The notes below the pieces were generated by a model. That model was not told where the DNA came from. It did not search any database and worked only from the letters and a program-made list of their open reading frames with translations. Position numbers and translations under genes: made by a program. Below, piece by piece: positions 1-6,562 of a DNA stretch of 11,265 nucleotides (its first letter is position 1; the number at the start of each line of letters is the position of its first letter). This DNA is from Desulfobacteraceae bacterium UBA5852 (GTDB lineage: Bacteria > Desulfobacterota > Desulfobacteria > Desulfobacterales > UBA5852): positions 1 to 11,265 of the forward strand of contig DJGG01000249.1 of NCBI GenBank assembly GCA_002432195.1, read 5' to 3'.

Positions 1-60
1 CGGGAAGTGCCGCCTTGCGGCCAATCCCGCCGCCGGCGGGACATTTCGGCCTGAGGCGCC

Positions 61-79
61 GTTTATCCACAACCGGCTA
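61..79 (-). repeat. Dispersed repeat end, copy 1 (contains DnaA box)
   Basis: Read on the minus strand this is TAGCCGGTTGTGGATAAAC, matching 17 of 19 bases of the ends found at 4458-4476 and 6621-6639. It contains a perfect DnaA-box sequence, TTATCCACA, at 63-71 on the plus strand. The neighbouring bases 1-60 are rich in small GC inverted repeats (for example CCCGCC/GGCGGG around 27-40), but I could not align them with the inner part of the other copies. The partner end, if there is one, is not visible in this window. Confidence 0.6.
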
Positions 80-109
80 GCCCGCGCGCGGCCCAGGGCA
101 ACCCACCAG

Positions 110-146
110 GAGCGTTGCGCTCCCCGGGGACGCAACGCTCTTTTTT
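110..146 (+). terminator. Rho-independent terminator for plus-strand transcription
   Basis: GAGCGTTGCG (110-119) pairs perfectly with CGCAACGCTC (131-140). The centre between them is itself self-complementary, and six T follow at 141-146. The T-run lies on the plus strand, so the element should stop a plus-strand gene entering from the left of the window. The minus-strand kinase gene ends right beside it (stop codon TAA at 147-145). For that gene the same stem has no downstream U-run, so it would be at best a weak terminator in that direction. Confidence 0.75.
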
Positions 147-3100
147 ATGGGGATCCCTGGGAGGCCCCGTCCGCGGGCGCGGCGTCCGGGATCCCGGCGC
201 AGGCGGCCCCGCGGGATTCATCCAGCACCCGGCGCACGGTCTCCGCCAACTCCCGGATCACGAGGGGTTTCTGGACGAACTCGCGGATCCCCAAGGCCTG
301 GGCGTTCGCCTTGGAGATGCCGGCACTGTACCCCGTGCTCAGGATCACCGGCAGCCCGGGGCGAATGGCCAGCAACTCTGCGGCCAGGCGGTCTCCCGTG
401 AGATGCGGCATGGTCAAGTCGGTGATGACCAGGTCGAATTCCCCGGGGGCCTGGCGAAAAAGGGCCAGGGCTTTCCGGCTGTCCCCCACGGCCACCACCC
501 GATAGCCCAGCCGTTCCAGGCTCAGGCGGCCGATTTCCACCAGGGCGACCTCGTCGTCCACCAGGAGGATGCGCTCGCATCCCGCCGGCATGTCCCCGGC
601 CACCGCCGGCGCGGTCGGCCCCAGGGGACGGAGGGCCGGCAGGTAGACCTCGAACGAGGCCCCCTGCCCCGGGGCGCTGTGCACCAGGATGAAGCCGTCA
701 TGGGTCTCCACGATGCCGTGCACCACGGCCAGCCCGAGCCCCGTCCCCTCCCCTTGTTCCTTGGTGGTGAAATAGGGGTCGAAGATCCGGGGCAGCACTT
801 CCGCGGACATTCCCGGGCCTGAATCCCGCACCGTCAACCGCACGTAATCTCCGGGGCGGGCCGCCGGATGCCGGCCGGCCTCCTCCGGCCCCAGGCGCAC
901 GTTCTCCAGGCTCACCACCATAAGGCCGCCCGTGGCCTGCATGGCGTGACCCGCGTTGGTGCACAGGTTCATCAGCACCTGGTGCATCTGGGTGGGGTCG
1001 GCGGCCACCAGGCGCACATCCGGGGCCAACTCCCGGCGGATGTCGATGGTGGTGGGCAGCGAGGCGCGCAGCAGTTTCAGGGCTTCCCTGGCCACCAGGG
1101 TCACGTCGGTGGGTTTGCGCTCCTGCTCGCTCCGACGGCTGAAAGTCAGGATCTGCTTCACCAGGTCCCGGGCCCGGCGGGTGGCTCGCAACACCTCCCG
1201 GAGGTGGCGCCCCATGGGGTGGTCGCCGGGCACGTCCATCTGGGCCAATTCCGCGTAACCCAGGATGGCCCCCAGGATGTTGTTGAAGTCATGGGCGATC
1301 CCCCCGGCCAGGGTACCGATGGCCTCCATTTTCTGGGACTGCCGCAGTTGGTCCTCGAGCACCTTGAAGCGGCGCTCGGCCCGGATGCGCTCGGTGACGT
1401 CCCGGCCGGAACCGCTGACGAAGGGCGCCCGTCCCTCGGGGGTCACCAGGGTGTTGCGGTATTCGATGTAGCAGACCTCACCGGAGGATCCCACGGTGGT
1501 GAACATGCCCTCGGCCTGCCCTTCCCGGCGGATCACCTCGAGGTAGTGCGTCGCGAAGCGCGCGGCCTGCTCGGGATTCATGAAATCCGTGAGGGCGCGC
1601 CCCACGATGGCTTCCGGCGGGTAGCCGAGGACATTGTCGGCGGCCGTGTTGATGCTCAGAAAGCGCCCCTCCAGGTCGTGGGTGAAAATGAAGTCGCTGA
1701 TGCTGTTGAACAACTCCCGGTAGCGGTTTTCGGACTCCCGGATGGCCTCCTCGGCCGCCCGGCGCTGGGACACGTCGCTGTGGGTGCCCATCATCCGCAG
1801 ACCGCGGCCGCGATCGTCCCAGGTCACCAGGCGCCCGCGGGAATTGATCCACTGCCAGTCCCCCGACCGGTTGCGCATGCGGAAATCCATGCTGAATTCC
1901 CTGCCGTTGGCCGCGTGGTCCCGCACCACGGCTTCCGTGGCCTCGCGATCCTCGGGGTGTACCAGACGGATCCAGGCGTCGTAGGCATGGGGAAAGGCAT
2001 CCGGAGCATACCCCAGCATGGTGAACCAACGGGGGCTGAAGTAGGTATCGCCGGTCTGGAGATTGAGGTCCCACAAGCCGTCGTTGGCCGCTTCCATGGC
2101 CATTTGAAAGCGGGCCTCGCTTTGCCGCAGATGCTCGAAGGCCCGCACGTTGGCGATGGCCAGGGCCATCTGGGAGGCCACCCCCTGGAGCAGGTATTCG
2201 TCGCTGGAGGTCAGGAGGCGTTCCCCGTTACGGTTGAAGACCGCCAGGACTCCCAGGGACTGGAGCTTGTAGACCACCGGGACACCCAGGAAGGATTGCA
2301 GGCCCATGGCACCGGCCGCCGCCGCCCACCACCCGCCGAAGCGCCGTTGGATGTCGACCGCGTCGTTGATCACCAGGGGGCGGCCGTGGTGCTGGATCCA
2401 CCCCACGGGGCCGGCGGCCTCGCTTTCCCCCGGCTTCCCGTCGAGATCGGGGACCGCCAGGCGGTCCAATTCGTCCCGGGAAAGACCGAAGGAGCCGGCC
2501 AGACGCAGGCCCGCCTGATTTTCCTCTGCCAGCAGGAGCACCCCCGCATCGAAGGCGGTGCGCCGCTCGAGCACGGCCATGACCGCCAGGGCCACCCCGT
2601 CCAGTTCCATCACCGAGGAAGCCGCCCGACCCGTCTCCTCCACCAGCAGGGCATTGTTGTACCGGCCGGCCACATCGGCCATGTGGGCGCCGGCGGCATC
2701 GCCCTGGCTGAGCACCATGGACCGCAGGCTCCGGTTCTCCAGGCTGGCCGTGTGAACCATGATTCCCAGTACCAGGGAGAGGCAGGCGCCGGCCAGGGTC
2801 AGGGCCGGCCAGAAGGGCAGCAGCGCCCCCCCCAGACCCACCCCGGCGGCCCCGGCCACAAAGCTCCAGCTGCGCAGCCGCTTCCAGCGCATCTCGGGTG
2901 TGTTCTCCCAGGAGATGACGTACCGGCAGTGGGTTTGCCCCCGATGCACACAGGCATCGTGAGCGATGGCGGGCAGGCGGTGGTTGAAAATCATGGCCAG
3001 CGCCTCCAGCGTGCCCATGCGGTTGGCGCATTGGAAGGGGCCCTCCCGCACCCCGGGCCGCGGGGTGATGATCACCTCCACCGTGTTCTTCCGCAGCGAG

Positions 3101-3462
3101 CGCGCCTGCACCTCGTGGCCGCGCACCCAATGGGCCAGGAGCTTGCCCAGACCGAGATAGGCCGTCAAGGGCGTCACGAAGCCCAGGGCATACTGGCGCA
3201 AGGCCCCCGAGGTCCGGGAGACGCCTGCAAATCGGCCGACTTTCTTGGGGATATCGGGATCCGGAATCAAGCGCTGCAGGTATTCGTGGAAGCGGTTGAC
3301 CTGGTGCTGGCAAATCCAGTGGCCCGGGTCCTCCAGCTCATGGGCCCGGATCCCGGCATGCGCCAGCAGCGGGGCAATGTCCGTCTCCGGATACTGCTGC
3401 CGCAGGAACTCGGTGTAGTTCCTCAGGATGCGGCTGTTGTAGATCGGCGTCTGGTCATCCAT
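145..3462 (-). CDS. Membrane-bound hybrid sensor histidine kinase with GAF, two PAS and C-terminal receiver domains
   Basis: A 1105-residue two-component hybrid kinase, predicted to sit in the inner membrane, autophosphorylate on histidine and pass phosphate to its own receiver. Residues about 1-190 form a sensor domain ending in C171-x-HRG-x-x-HCRYVISW, seen in other deltaproteobacterial sensors and reminiscent of 4-vinyl-reductase-like domains. Two membrane helices lie at about 198-240. A GAF domain follows (about 283-440), then PAS domains (about 448-570 and 576-695). The H-box is GIAHDFNNIL (H724), the N-box NLCTNAGHAM (N836), G1 DSGPGM (D880) and G2 GEGTGLGL (904-911). The receiver (about 963-1082) has D969/D970, phospho-acceptor D1015, T1043 and K1065, so both halves look active. 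I chose the ATG at 3462 because the 43 residues of the longer reading (to 3591) are low-complexity. Neither start has a strong ribosome site, and the longer one cannot be excluded. cheW lies upstream on the same strand; no output protein is adjacent, so the target is unknown. Confidence 0.93.
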   Translation of the reverse strand: MDDQTPIYNSRILRNYTEFLRQQYPETDIAPLLAHAGIRAHELEDPGHWICQHQVNRFHEYLQRLIPDPDIPKKVGRFAGVSRTSGALRQYALGFVTPLTAYLGLGKLLAHWVRGHEVQARSLRKNTVEVIITPRPGVREGPFQCANRMGTLEALAMIFNHRLPAIAHDACVHRGQTHCRYVISWENTPEMRWKRLRSWSFVAGAAGVGLGGALLPFWPALTLAGACLSLVLGIMVHTASLENRSLRSMVLSQGDAAGAHMADVAGRYNNALLVEETGRAASSVMELDGVALAVMAVLERRTAFDAGVLLLAEENQAGLRLAGSFGLSRDELDRLAVPDLDGKPGESEAAGPVGWIQHHGRPLVINDAVDIQRRFGGWWAAAAGAMGLQSFLGVPVVYKLQSLGVLAVFNRNGERLLTSSDEYLLQGVASQMALAIANVRAFEHLRQSEARFQMAMEAANDGLWDLNLQTGDTYFSPRWFTMLGYAPDAFPHAYDAWIRLVHPEDREATEAVVRDHAANGREFSMDFRMRNRSGDWQWINSRGRLVTWDDRGRGLRMMGTHSDVSQRRAAEEAIRESENRYRELFNSISDFIFTHDLEGRFLSINTAADNVLGYPPEAIVGRALTDFMNPEQAARFATHYLEVIRREGQAEGMFTTVGSSGEVCYIEYRNTLVTPEGRAPFVSGSGRDVTERIRAERRFKVLEDQLRQSQKMEAIGTLAGGIAHDFNNILGAILGYAELAQMDVPGDHPMGRHLREVLRATRRARDLVKQILTFSRRSEQERKPTDVTLVAREALKLLRASLPTTIDIRRELAPDVRLVAADPTQMHQVLMNLCTNAGHAMQATGGLMVVSLENVRLGPEEAGRHPAARPGDYVRLTVRDSGPGMSAEVLPRIFDPYFTTKEQGEGTGLGLAVVHGIVETHDGFILVHSAPGQGASFEVYLPALRPLGPTAPAVAGDMPAGCERILLVDDEVALVEIGRLSLERLGYRVVAVGDSRKALALFRQAPGEFDLVITDLTMPHLTGDRLAAELLAIRPGLPVILSTGYSAGISKANAQALGIREFVQKPLVIRELAETVRRVLDESRGAACAGIPDAAPADGASQGSP

Positions 3463-3850
3463 GCCGCTGGCACCCGTCACCGCTGCGCGCGGGAGTCCTG
3501 TTGTCCGGGCGTTGCGGTCCGTGGAGGCGACCCCGGGCGCTGCCGGGGGGCGGGCCTGACAGCCCGAGAGGGCCGCACGGCGCTTGCCCATCGGCGCCCA
3601 CCGCGCCGCTCAGCCGGAAGATTGTAGCAGGAAGACCATTTAGACCGATTGCGCCCGCCACGTCAAATCGCGGTCATGGGCCGACCGGCAAGGGCAACGG
3701 CGGGGAGGCGCCTGGGTGCCCGGCAGGCGGCGGCGCAAGGCGCGGGCCGCATACCGCATGGCGCCGCCCCGTCGGCCGCCCGCATACCGGCGGAAGCCCT
3801 GCCGCTCCCTTTGGGCGGCAACACCTGCCGGTGGAGGCTCCGTGCGGATG
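3463..3850. other. 388-bp spacer between the hybrid kinase and cheW
   Basis: No convincing gene here. Reading frames that cross it are extensions or shadows of neighbours and encode Arg/Pro/Ala-rich, low-complexity peptides. It holds a possible extended -10 promoter for the kinase (3621-3628) and two copies of CCGCATACCG, at 3747-3756 and 3780-3789. A short GC hairpin lies near 3801-3817, where CCGC pairs with GCGG. I see no U-run that would terminate cheW transcription, so read-through from cheW into the kinase gene is possible. Confidence 0.5.
3621..3629 (-). promoter_or_regulatory. Possible extended -10 promoter of the hybrid kinase
   Basis: The minus strand reads TGC-TACAAT, an extended -10 (TGN before a 5/6 match to TATAAT). 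There is no good -35 at the usual distance, which extended -10 promoters can tolerate. Transcription would begin near 3614, giving a leader of about 150 bases to the ATG at 3462, or about 23 bases to the alternative ATG at 3591. This single motif in an otherwise GC-rich spacer is suggestive only. Confidence 0.35.
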
Positions 3851-4324
3851 TCAGGCCGCTTCCCCCACGGCCGCCGAGGGCTCGTCGGTGAGGACCTGAT
3901 CGATGTCCAGCAGCATCTTCACCCGGCCGTCCAGGTTGGCCATGCCCAGGAGGTATTGCGCGGCGACCTTGGTTCCGAAACTGGGCGTTTCCTGGATGTC
4001 CTCGTCGCGAATGTTGAGGACTTCGGACACCGCGTCCACCACGATGCCGATGTGCATGTCGCGGGAGGCACCGGCGATTTCCACCACGATGATGCAGGTG
4101 CGCTCCGTATAGTCGCTTTCCCGCATGTCGAAGCGCAGCCGCAGGCTGCTTACCGGGATGACCTTGCCCCGCAGGTTGATGACGCCCTTGATGTATTCCG
4201 GCGTTCTGGGCACGGGCGTGATCGGCAGCATGCCGATGATTTCCTTGACCTTCAGGATGGCAAGGCCATAGTCCTCGTCGGCCAACTTGAAGGTCAGGTA
4301 TTTGCCTGCCAGGCTCATGCTCAT
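3851..4324 (-). CDS. cheW: CheW chemotaxis coupling protein
   Basis: A 157-residue single-domain CheW, the cytoplasmic adaptor linking chemoreceptors to the CheA kinase. The opening KYLTFKLADEDYGLAILKVKEI (about residues 8-29) is the typical first strand and ligand region. It is followed by the hallmark PRTPEYIKGVINLRGKVIPV segment (about 39-58) and by GIVVDAVSEVLNI (about 93-105). The end, LLGMANLDGRVKMLLDIDQVL, is also classic. Length is normal for the family. ATG at 4324 is preceded by GGGGAGG about 8 bases upstream; ATG at 4318 is a less likely alternative. No cheA, receptor, cheY or cheR is in the window, so it is an orphan copy here. Its only signalling neighbour is the downstream hybrid kinase, which has no CheA-type P5 domain, so direct partnership is not implied. 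A sigma-28-like promoter lies upstream (4432-4459). Confidence 0.96.
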   Translation of the reverse strand: MSMSLAGKYLTFKLADEDYGLAILKVKEIIGMLPITPVPRTPEYIKGVINLRGKVIPVSSLRLRFDMRESDYTERTCIIVVEIAGASRDMHIGIVVDAVSEVLNIRDEDIQETPSFGTKVAAQYLLGMANLDGRVKMLLDIDQVLTDEPSAAVGEAA

Positions 4325-4431
4325 GGTTCTTGCCTCCCCGTCTGATGGTGCGCCTTCCGGTACGGCCTCCCCCCCTCCGTGGATCCAGCGGACCGGCGGA
4401 CGGGGTGTAACTGGCCTGTGCGGCTGTATCT

Positions 4432-4459
4432 CTATCGACGGATCCGCCGCGCAACTTTA
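4432..4459 (-). promoter_or_regulatory. Sigma-28 (FliA)-like promoter upstream of cheW
   Basis: The minus strand reads TAAAGTTG, 12 bases, then GTCGATAG. The enterobacterial FliA consensus is TAAAGTTT-N11-GCCGATAA, so the boxes match 7/8 and 6/8 with a spacer one base longer. Transcription would start near 4424, about 100 bases before the cheW start. Chemotaxis genes are classic members of this regulon, which makes the match more credible than it would be elsewhere. The first bases of the -35 box overlap the end of dispersed repeat copy 2. Confidence 0.45.
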
Positions 4460-4507
4460 GCAGGCTGTGGATAAACCAGCATCGGGCCTCAAGGCAGGGC
4501 GCAGCGC
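4458..4507 (+). repeat. Dispersed repeat, copy 2 (one-ended, contains DnaA box)
   Basis: The first 19 bases (4458-4476) are identical to the right end of copy 3 in reverse complement. The match to the left half of copy 3 (6563-6612) runs about 50 bases with 42 identities by my count. A perfect DnaA box lies on the minus strand at 4474-4466. No second, inverted end can be seen before the hsp20 terminator at 4565, so this copy looks truncated or decayed on its right side. Confidence 0.7.
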
Positions 4508-4564
4508 CATGCGCCAAGCGCGAGCCAACCTCGAGGGGGTGGTGAGCATTTTCGCGGGAGTCCC

Positions 4565-4594
4565 AAAAAGAGCGGCCCCCGCAATGGGGGCCGC
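4565..4594 (-). terminator. Rho-independent terminator of hsp20
   Basis: GCGGCCCCC (4572-4580) and GGGGGCCGC (4586-4594) form a perfect 9-bp GC stem with a 5-base loop. On the minus strand the stem is followed by CTCTTTTTGG, the expected U-run. It lies 27 bases beyond the hsp20 stop codon, so it should end the chaperone transcript and insulate cheW from it. Confidence 0.85.
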
Positions 4595-4620
4595 CGGTGA
4601 TAAGGAGGCACGGACCGCGA

Positions 4621-5061
4621 TCAATTGATGGCGATCTGCTTGGGCTTGTACTCCTCGGGCTTGGGGATCTCGATTTTGAGGATGCCGTCCTTGAAATCGG
4701 CCGACACCTGGTCGACGCTCACCTCCATGGGCAGGGTGAAGGCCCGCTCGAAGCGCCCGAAGACCCGCTCGCGGCGGTAGTAGCTCTCCTCGCTGACTTC
4801 CCTGTCGCTGGATCGCTCGCCCCGCAAGGTCAGGATCCGCCCCTTGACGTCCAGGGATATGTCCTTTTTCTCGACGCCGGGGAGCTCCGCCTTGATGACG
4901 ATCTGGTCCTTTTCCTCGAAAATGTCCACCACCGGGCTCCAGTTCCAGAACGACGCGTCGTCCTGGGTGCGCGCGGGGGGAAAGACATCCTCGAAAAGGT
5001 TGTTGATCCGGTTGCGCAAGGTAAACATGTCACGCCAGGGAGTCCAAAGTACCAGTTCCAT
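4621..5061 (-). CDS. Hsp20 / alpha-crystallin family small heat-shock protein
   Basis: A 146-residue cytoplasmic, ATP-independent chaperone that binds unfolding proteins for later refolding by the DnaK system. The alpha-crystallin domain spans about residues 42-134: WSPVVDIFEEKDQIVIKAELPGV at its start, then RRERVFGRFERAFTLP (96-111), and the closing DFKDGILKIEIPK (122-134) with the conserved GIL. The tail KQIAIN (141-146) supplies the I-x-I motif used in oligomer assembly. Length is typical of the bacterial class. ATG at 5061 was chosen over an upstream ATG at 5097 because AGGAGGT sits about 6 bases before it and homologues begin near 'MELVLW'. The next gene upstream encodes a J-domain protein, consistent with a proteostasis pair. 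The upstream AT-rich region carries a -35-like TTGACA and a palindrome, and a terminator follows, so it is probably also transcribed alone. Confidence 0.95.
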   Translation of the reverse strand: MELVLWTPWRDMFTLRNRINNLFEDVFPPARTQDDASFWNWSPVVDIFEEKDQIVIKAELPGVEKKDISLDVKGRILTLRGERSSDREVSEESYYRRERVFGRFERAFTLPMEVSVDQVSADFKDGILKIEIPKPEEYKPKQIAIN

Positions 5062-5123
5062 AATGACACCTCCTGTGAATGGGTGGCTGGTTTGCACCTG
5101 CCGTCACGCATTGATTTGGCAAG

Positions 5124-5151
5124 AAATTAATCCACCCCCACAGGTTGTCAA
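5124..5151 (-). promoter_or_regulatory. Candidate hsp20 promoter
   Basis: The minus strand has CTTGACA (TTGACA at 5151-5146), a perfect -35. After a 16-base spacer, TAATTT (5129-5124) is a poor -10. CTTGAC also fits the -35 of heat-shock sigma-32 promoters in some proteobacteria, but no clear CCCCAT-type -10 follows. The roughly 50 bases upstream (5153-5203) are unusually A/T-rich for this window and could act as an UP element. The CTTGACA is the strong part of the call; the -10 is uncertain. Confidence 0.45.
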
Positions 5152-5163
5152 GTAACGTTACTT
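5150..5163. promoter_or_regulatory. 14-bp perfect palindrome, likely operator of hsp20
   Basis: AAGTAACGTTACTT is a perfect inverted repeat with no spacer. It overlaps the first bases of the hsp20 -35 hexamer on the minus strand. A dimeric repressor bound here would block polymerase. It does not resemble CIRCE (TTAGCACTC-N9-GAGTGCTAA). No regulator obviously matching it is encoded next door. Confidence 0.5.
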
Positions 5164-5281
5164 AATTTTTTATTACTTATTAGCATTTTTATTTATTGGT
5201 AATGGAAACGGCTTGCGGTCTGGACGCCAACCCCGCCGGAAGCCCCATCCGGCTGCGCCGAGCGGCTTGTTCCCCAGCCGG

Positions 5282-5899
5282 TCACCCTTCCACCCGGATG
5301 CGCAGGGTAATACCCTGCCGGCGGCTCCCGCCCGGAGCACCCGGGATGTGTACGCGGGTGCCCGCGGCGACCCCCGGCGGGATTTCCAGGGCAACGGCCT
5401 GGTGCATCCCGAGCACGCCGTGGCCCCCGCAAACCGGACAGCCGCCGCTTTCCGGCCACTGGCCGCCGCGGCAGCGAGGGCAGGCGACCGCCCAGGGGAC
5501 CCGCAATTCCATACGGCCGCCCCTGCGGGCTTCGGCCGGTGAGAGGATCAGTTCCCACTCTCCGCCTCCCGCACGGCCGTCCAGGACCACCGCCAGCATG
5601 TCGGCCAACCAGCCCCAGGGAGGGTGAACCGGACGGGAGAAAACCGGACTTTCCGTCGCCACCGCGTGGCAGCGTGTACCGACCGGCGGGAGCCTTCCGG
5701 TCTGCGCGTCATAGCGTCGCCGGCGTGCGGGATCCCCCAGGGTTTCATAGGCTTCCCGGATCGCCCGGAAGCGCTGCCCATCCTGTCCGCAGCCGGAATC
5801 GGGATGGTACTGCTTGGCTTTCCGGCGGTAGGCCCGCTTGAGGGTCTCGGCATCCGCGTCGGGCCGCACGCCCAGCTGCTCATAGAAATCGGCGGCCAT
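5282..5899 (-). CDS. Shortened DnaJ-like J-domain protein with a single zinc site
   Basis: A 205-residue co-chaperone that should stimulate the ATPase of a DnaK partner. The J domain covers residues 1-66, with the essential HPD at 32-34 and a typical helix IV region (RAIREAYETLGDPARRRRYD). A linker follows without the usual Gly/Phe-rich stretch. A strand-rich segment (114-137) leads into C140-x-x-C143 and C154-x-x-C157, enough for one zinc site where canonical DnaJ has two. LEIPPGVAAGTRVHIPGAPG (171-190) is the substrate-domain motif, and the protein stops soon after. It is therefore about half the usual 370-380 residues, and the second C-terminal domain and dimerisation region are absent. 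ATG at 5899 follows AGGAGGG by 4-5 bases. A good sigma-70 promoter lies at 5985-6013. Its downstream neighbour is hsp20. The sequence shows no frameshift, so I take the short form as real. Confidence 0.85.
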   Translation of the reverse strand: MAADFYEQLGVRPDADAETLKRAYRRKAKQYHPDSGCGQDGQRFRAIREAYETLGDPARRRRYDAQTGRLPPVGTRCHAVATESPVFSRPVHPPWGWLADMLAVVLDGRAGGGEWELILSPAEARRGGRMELRVPWAVACPRCRGGQWPESGGCPVCGGHGVLGMHQAVALEIPPGVAAGTRVHIPGAPGGSRRQGITLRIRVEG

Positions 5900-5984
5900 A
5901 CGTCCCTCCTAACAAGCCCCCCGGAAGGCCCGCCGACCGGAGGAACTCCGCCAGGGGGCGTGATGCAGCATCAGGTCACCCAAT

Positions 5985-6013
5985 ATTATAGATTCGCCGA
6001 CGCACCCCGTAAA
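5985..6013 (-). promoter_or_regulatory. Sigma-70-like promoter of the dnaJ-like gene
   Basis: On the minus strand TTTACG (6013-6008, 4/6 to TTGACA) is followed, 17 bases on, by a perfect TATAAT (5990-5985). Transcription would start near 5978, leaving a leader of about 80 bases. The spacing is ideal, and the -10 lies in a short AT-rich patch in GC-rich surroundings. Confidence 0.65.
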
Positions 6014-6096
6014 CCGGTCGGGAGTTGGCAAGGGCGGGGAAAGGGAGACGGGACCGCGGAGCCCCCGCGCAGCTGCAGGGCAGGTCGCCGTCCCGG

Positions 6097-6122
6097 CGGG
6101 CACCCCTGGAGAGGGGTGCCCG
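6097..6122. other. Strong 11-bp stem-loop after the small unknown gene
   Basis: CGGGCACCCCT (6097-6107) pairs perfectly with AGGGGTGCCCG (6112-6122) around a 4-base loop. It lies 25 bases past the stop codon of the 6148-6501 gene on the minus strand. There is no U-run on the minus side, and only a CTTTTCC on the plus side (6130-6136). It could be a weak terminator or a 3'-end stabilising hairpin. Confidence 0.5.
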
Positions 6123-6147
6123 CGGAAGGCTTTTCCTCCGGAGGGGT

Positions 6148-6501
6148 TCAGCGCCCCGGCACGATGATCCGGGAGGCGTCCTGGCGCTTCTGCTCACGCT
6201 GCATCTCCTGGAGTTCCTCCAGGGTTTCGGCCATGGCGCCCTGCATGGCGGCCGGAAAGCTGTTCAAGGCTTCGGCAAAATTGTTGGCCGGCAGCACGGC
6301 CTGGACCGGCAGCGGCCCACCGGGGGTCATCAAATGGGCGGTGCCGACAAACACCTCGGTGCGCGCGGGATCCGGGGTGCCGTCCGGGTGCACAGGGATC
6401 AAGCGGCGAATCGCCCCCACGTTGAGGTCGGTATAATTCTCCTCCCGGTAAAGGTTCTGGCGATCCAGCGCAAAGTCGACGGAAGATGGTGCCTGGGGCA
6501 T
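6148..6501 (-). CDS. Small cytoplasmic protein of unknown function
   Basis: A 117-residue soluble protein with no signal peptide or membrane segment. The first half (SVDFALDRQNLYREENYTDLNVGAIRRLIPV, about 7-37) is polar and looks conserved. It resembles proteins that I recall being annotated only as 'cytoplasmic protein' in sulfate-reducing Deltaproteobacteria. The middle (about 48-72) has strand-like text ending in GGPLPVQAVL. Residues about 75-105 are predicted helix (NNFAEALNSFPAAMQGAMAETLEELQEM), probably a coiled coil or dimer surface. ATG at 6501 is preferred to an in-frame TTG at 6519; AAGGA lies about 10 bases before it. It sits between the response regulator upstream (with a repeat element between them) and the chaperone genes downstream. 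That position hints at a stress or regulatory role but does not prove one. I cannot assign a function. Confidence 0.8.
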   Translation of the reverse strand: MPQAPSSVDFALDRQNLYREENYTDLNVGAIRRLIPVHPDGTPDPARTEVFVGTAHLMTPGGPLPVQAVLPANNFAEALNSFPAAMQGAMAETLEELQEMQREQKRQDASRIIVPGR

Positions 6502-6526
6502 GGTGCTGGTTTCCTTCAATGCGTAA

Positions 6527-6550
6527 CGGCCCGACCGGGAGGTCGGGCCG
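6527..6550. other. 10-bp stem-loop in the leader of the small unknown gene
   Basis: CGGCCCGACC (6527-6536) pairs perfectly with GGTCGGGCCG (6541-6550), closing the four-base loop GGGA. It lies 26 bases before the ATG at 6501, between the repeat element and the gene. No U-run follows on the minus strand, so it may be a weak terminator of the response-regulator transcript or a leader hairpin of the next gene. Confidence 0.5.
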
Positions 6551-6562
6551 GAGGGGGGCGCC

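Noticed and set aside
3463..3591. 43-residue N-terminal extension of the hybrid kinase
   Set aside because: Low-complexity Arg/Ala/Pro sequence with no clear ribosome site. It is kept as an alternative only, because a possible promoter at 3621-3629 would permit it.
868..3627. A 919-residue plus-strand reading frame opposite the kinase
   Set aside because: It is the mirror of a GC-rich coding region with strong third-position bias. Its translation is His/Gly/Pro/Gln-rich with no domain, while the minus strand encodes complete kinase motifs.
5150..5163. CIRCE/HrcA element upstream of hsp20
   Set aside because: The palindrome has no 9-base spacer and does not contain TTAGCACTC or GAGTGCTAA.
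5205..5281. Terminator after the dnaJ-like gene
   Set aside because: Only weak GC complementarity is seen and no U-run directly follows a stem on the minus strand; the A/T-rich tract further on is not preceded by a stable hairpin.
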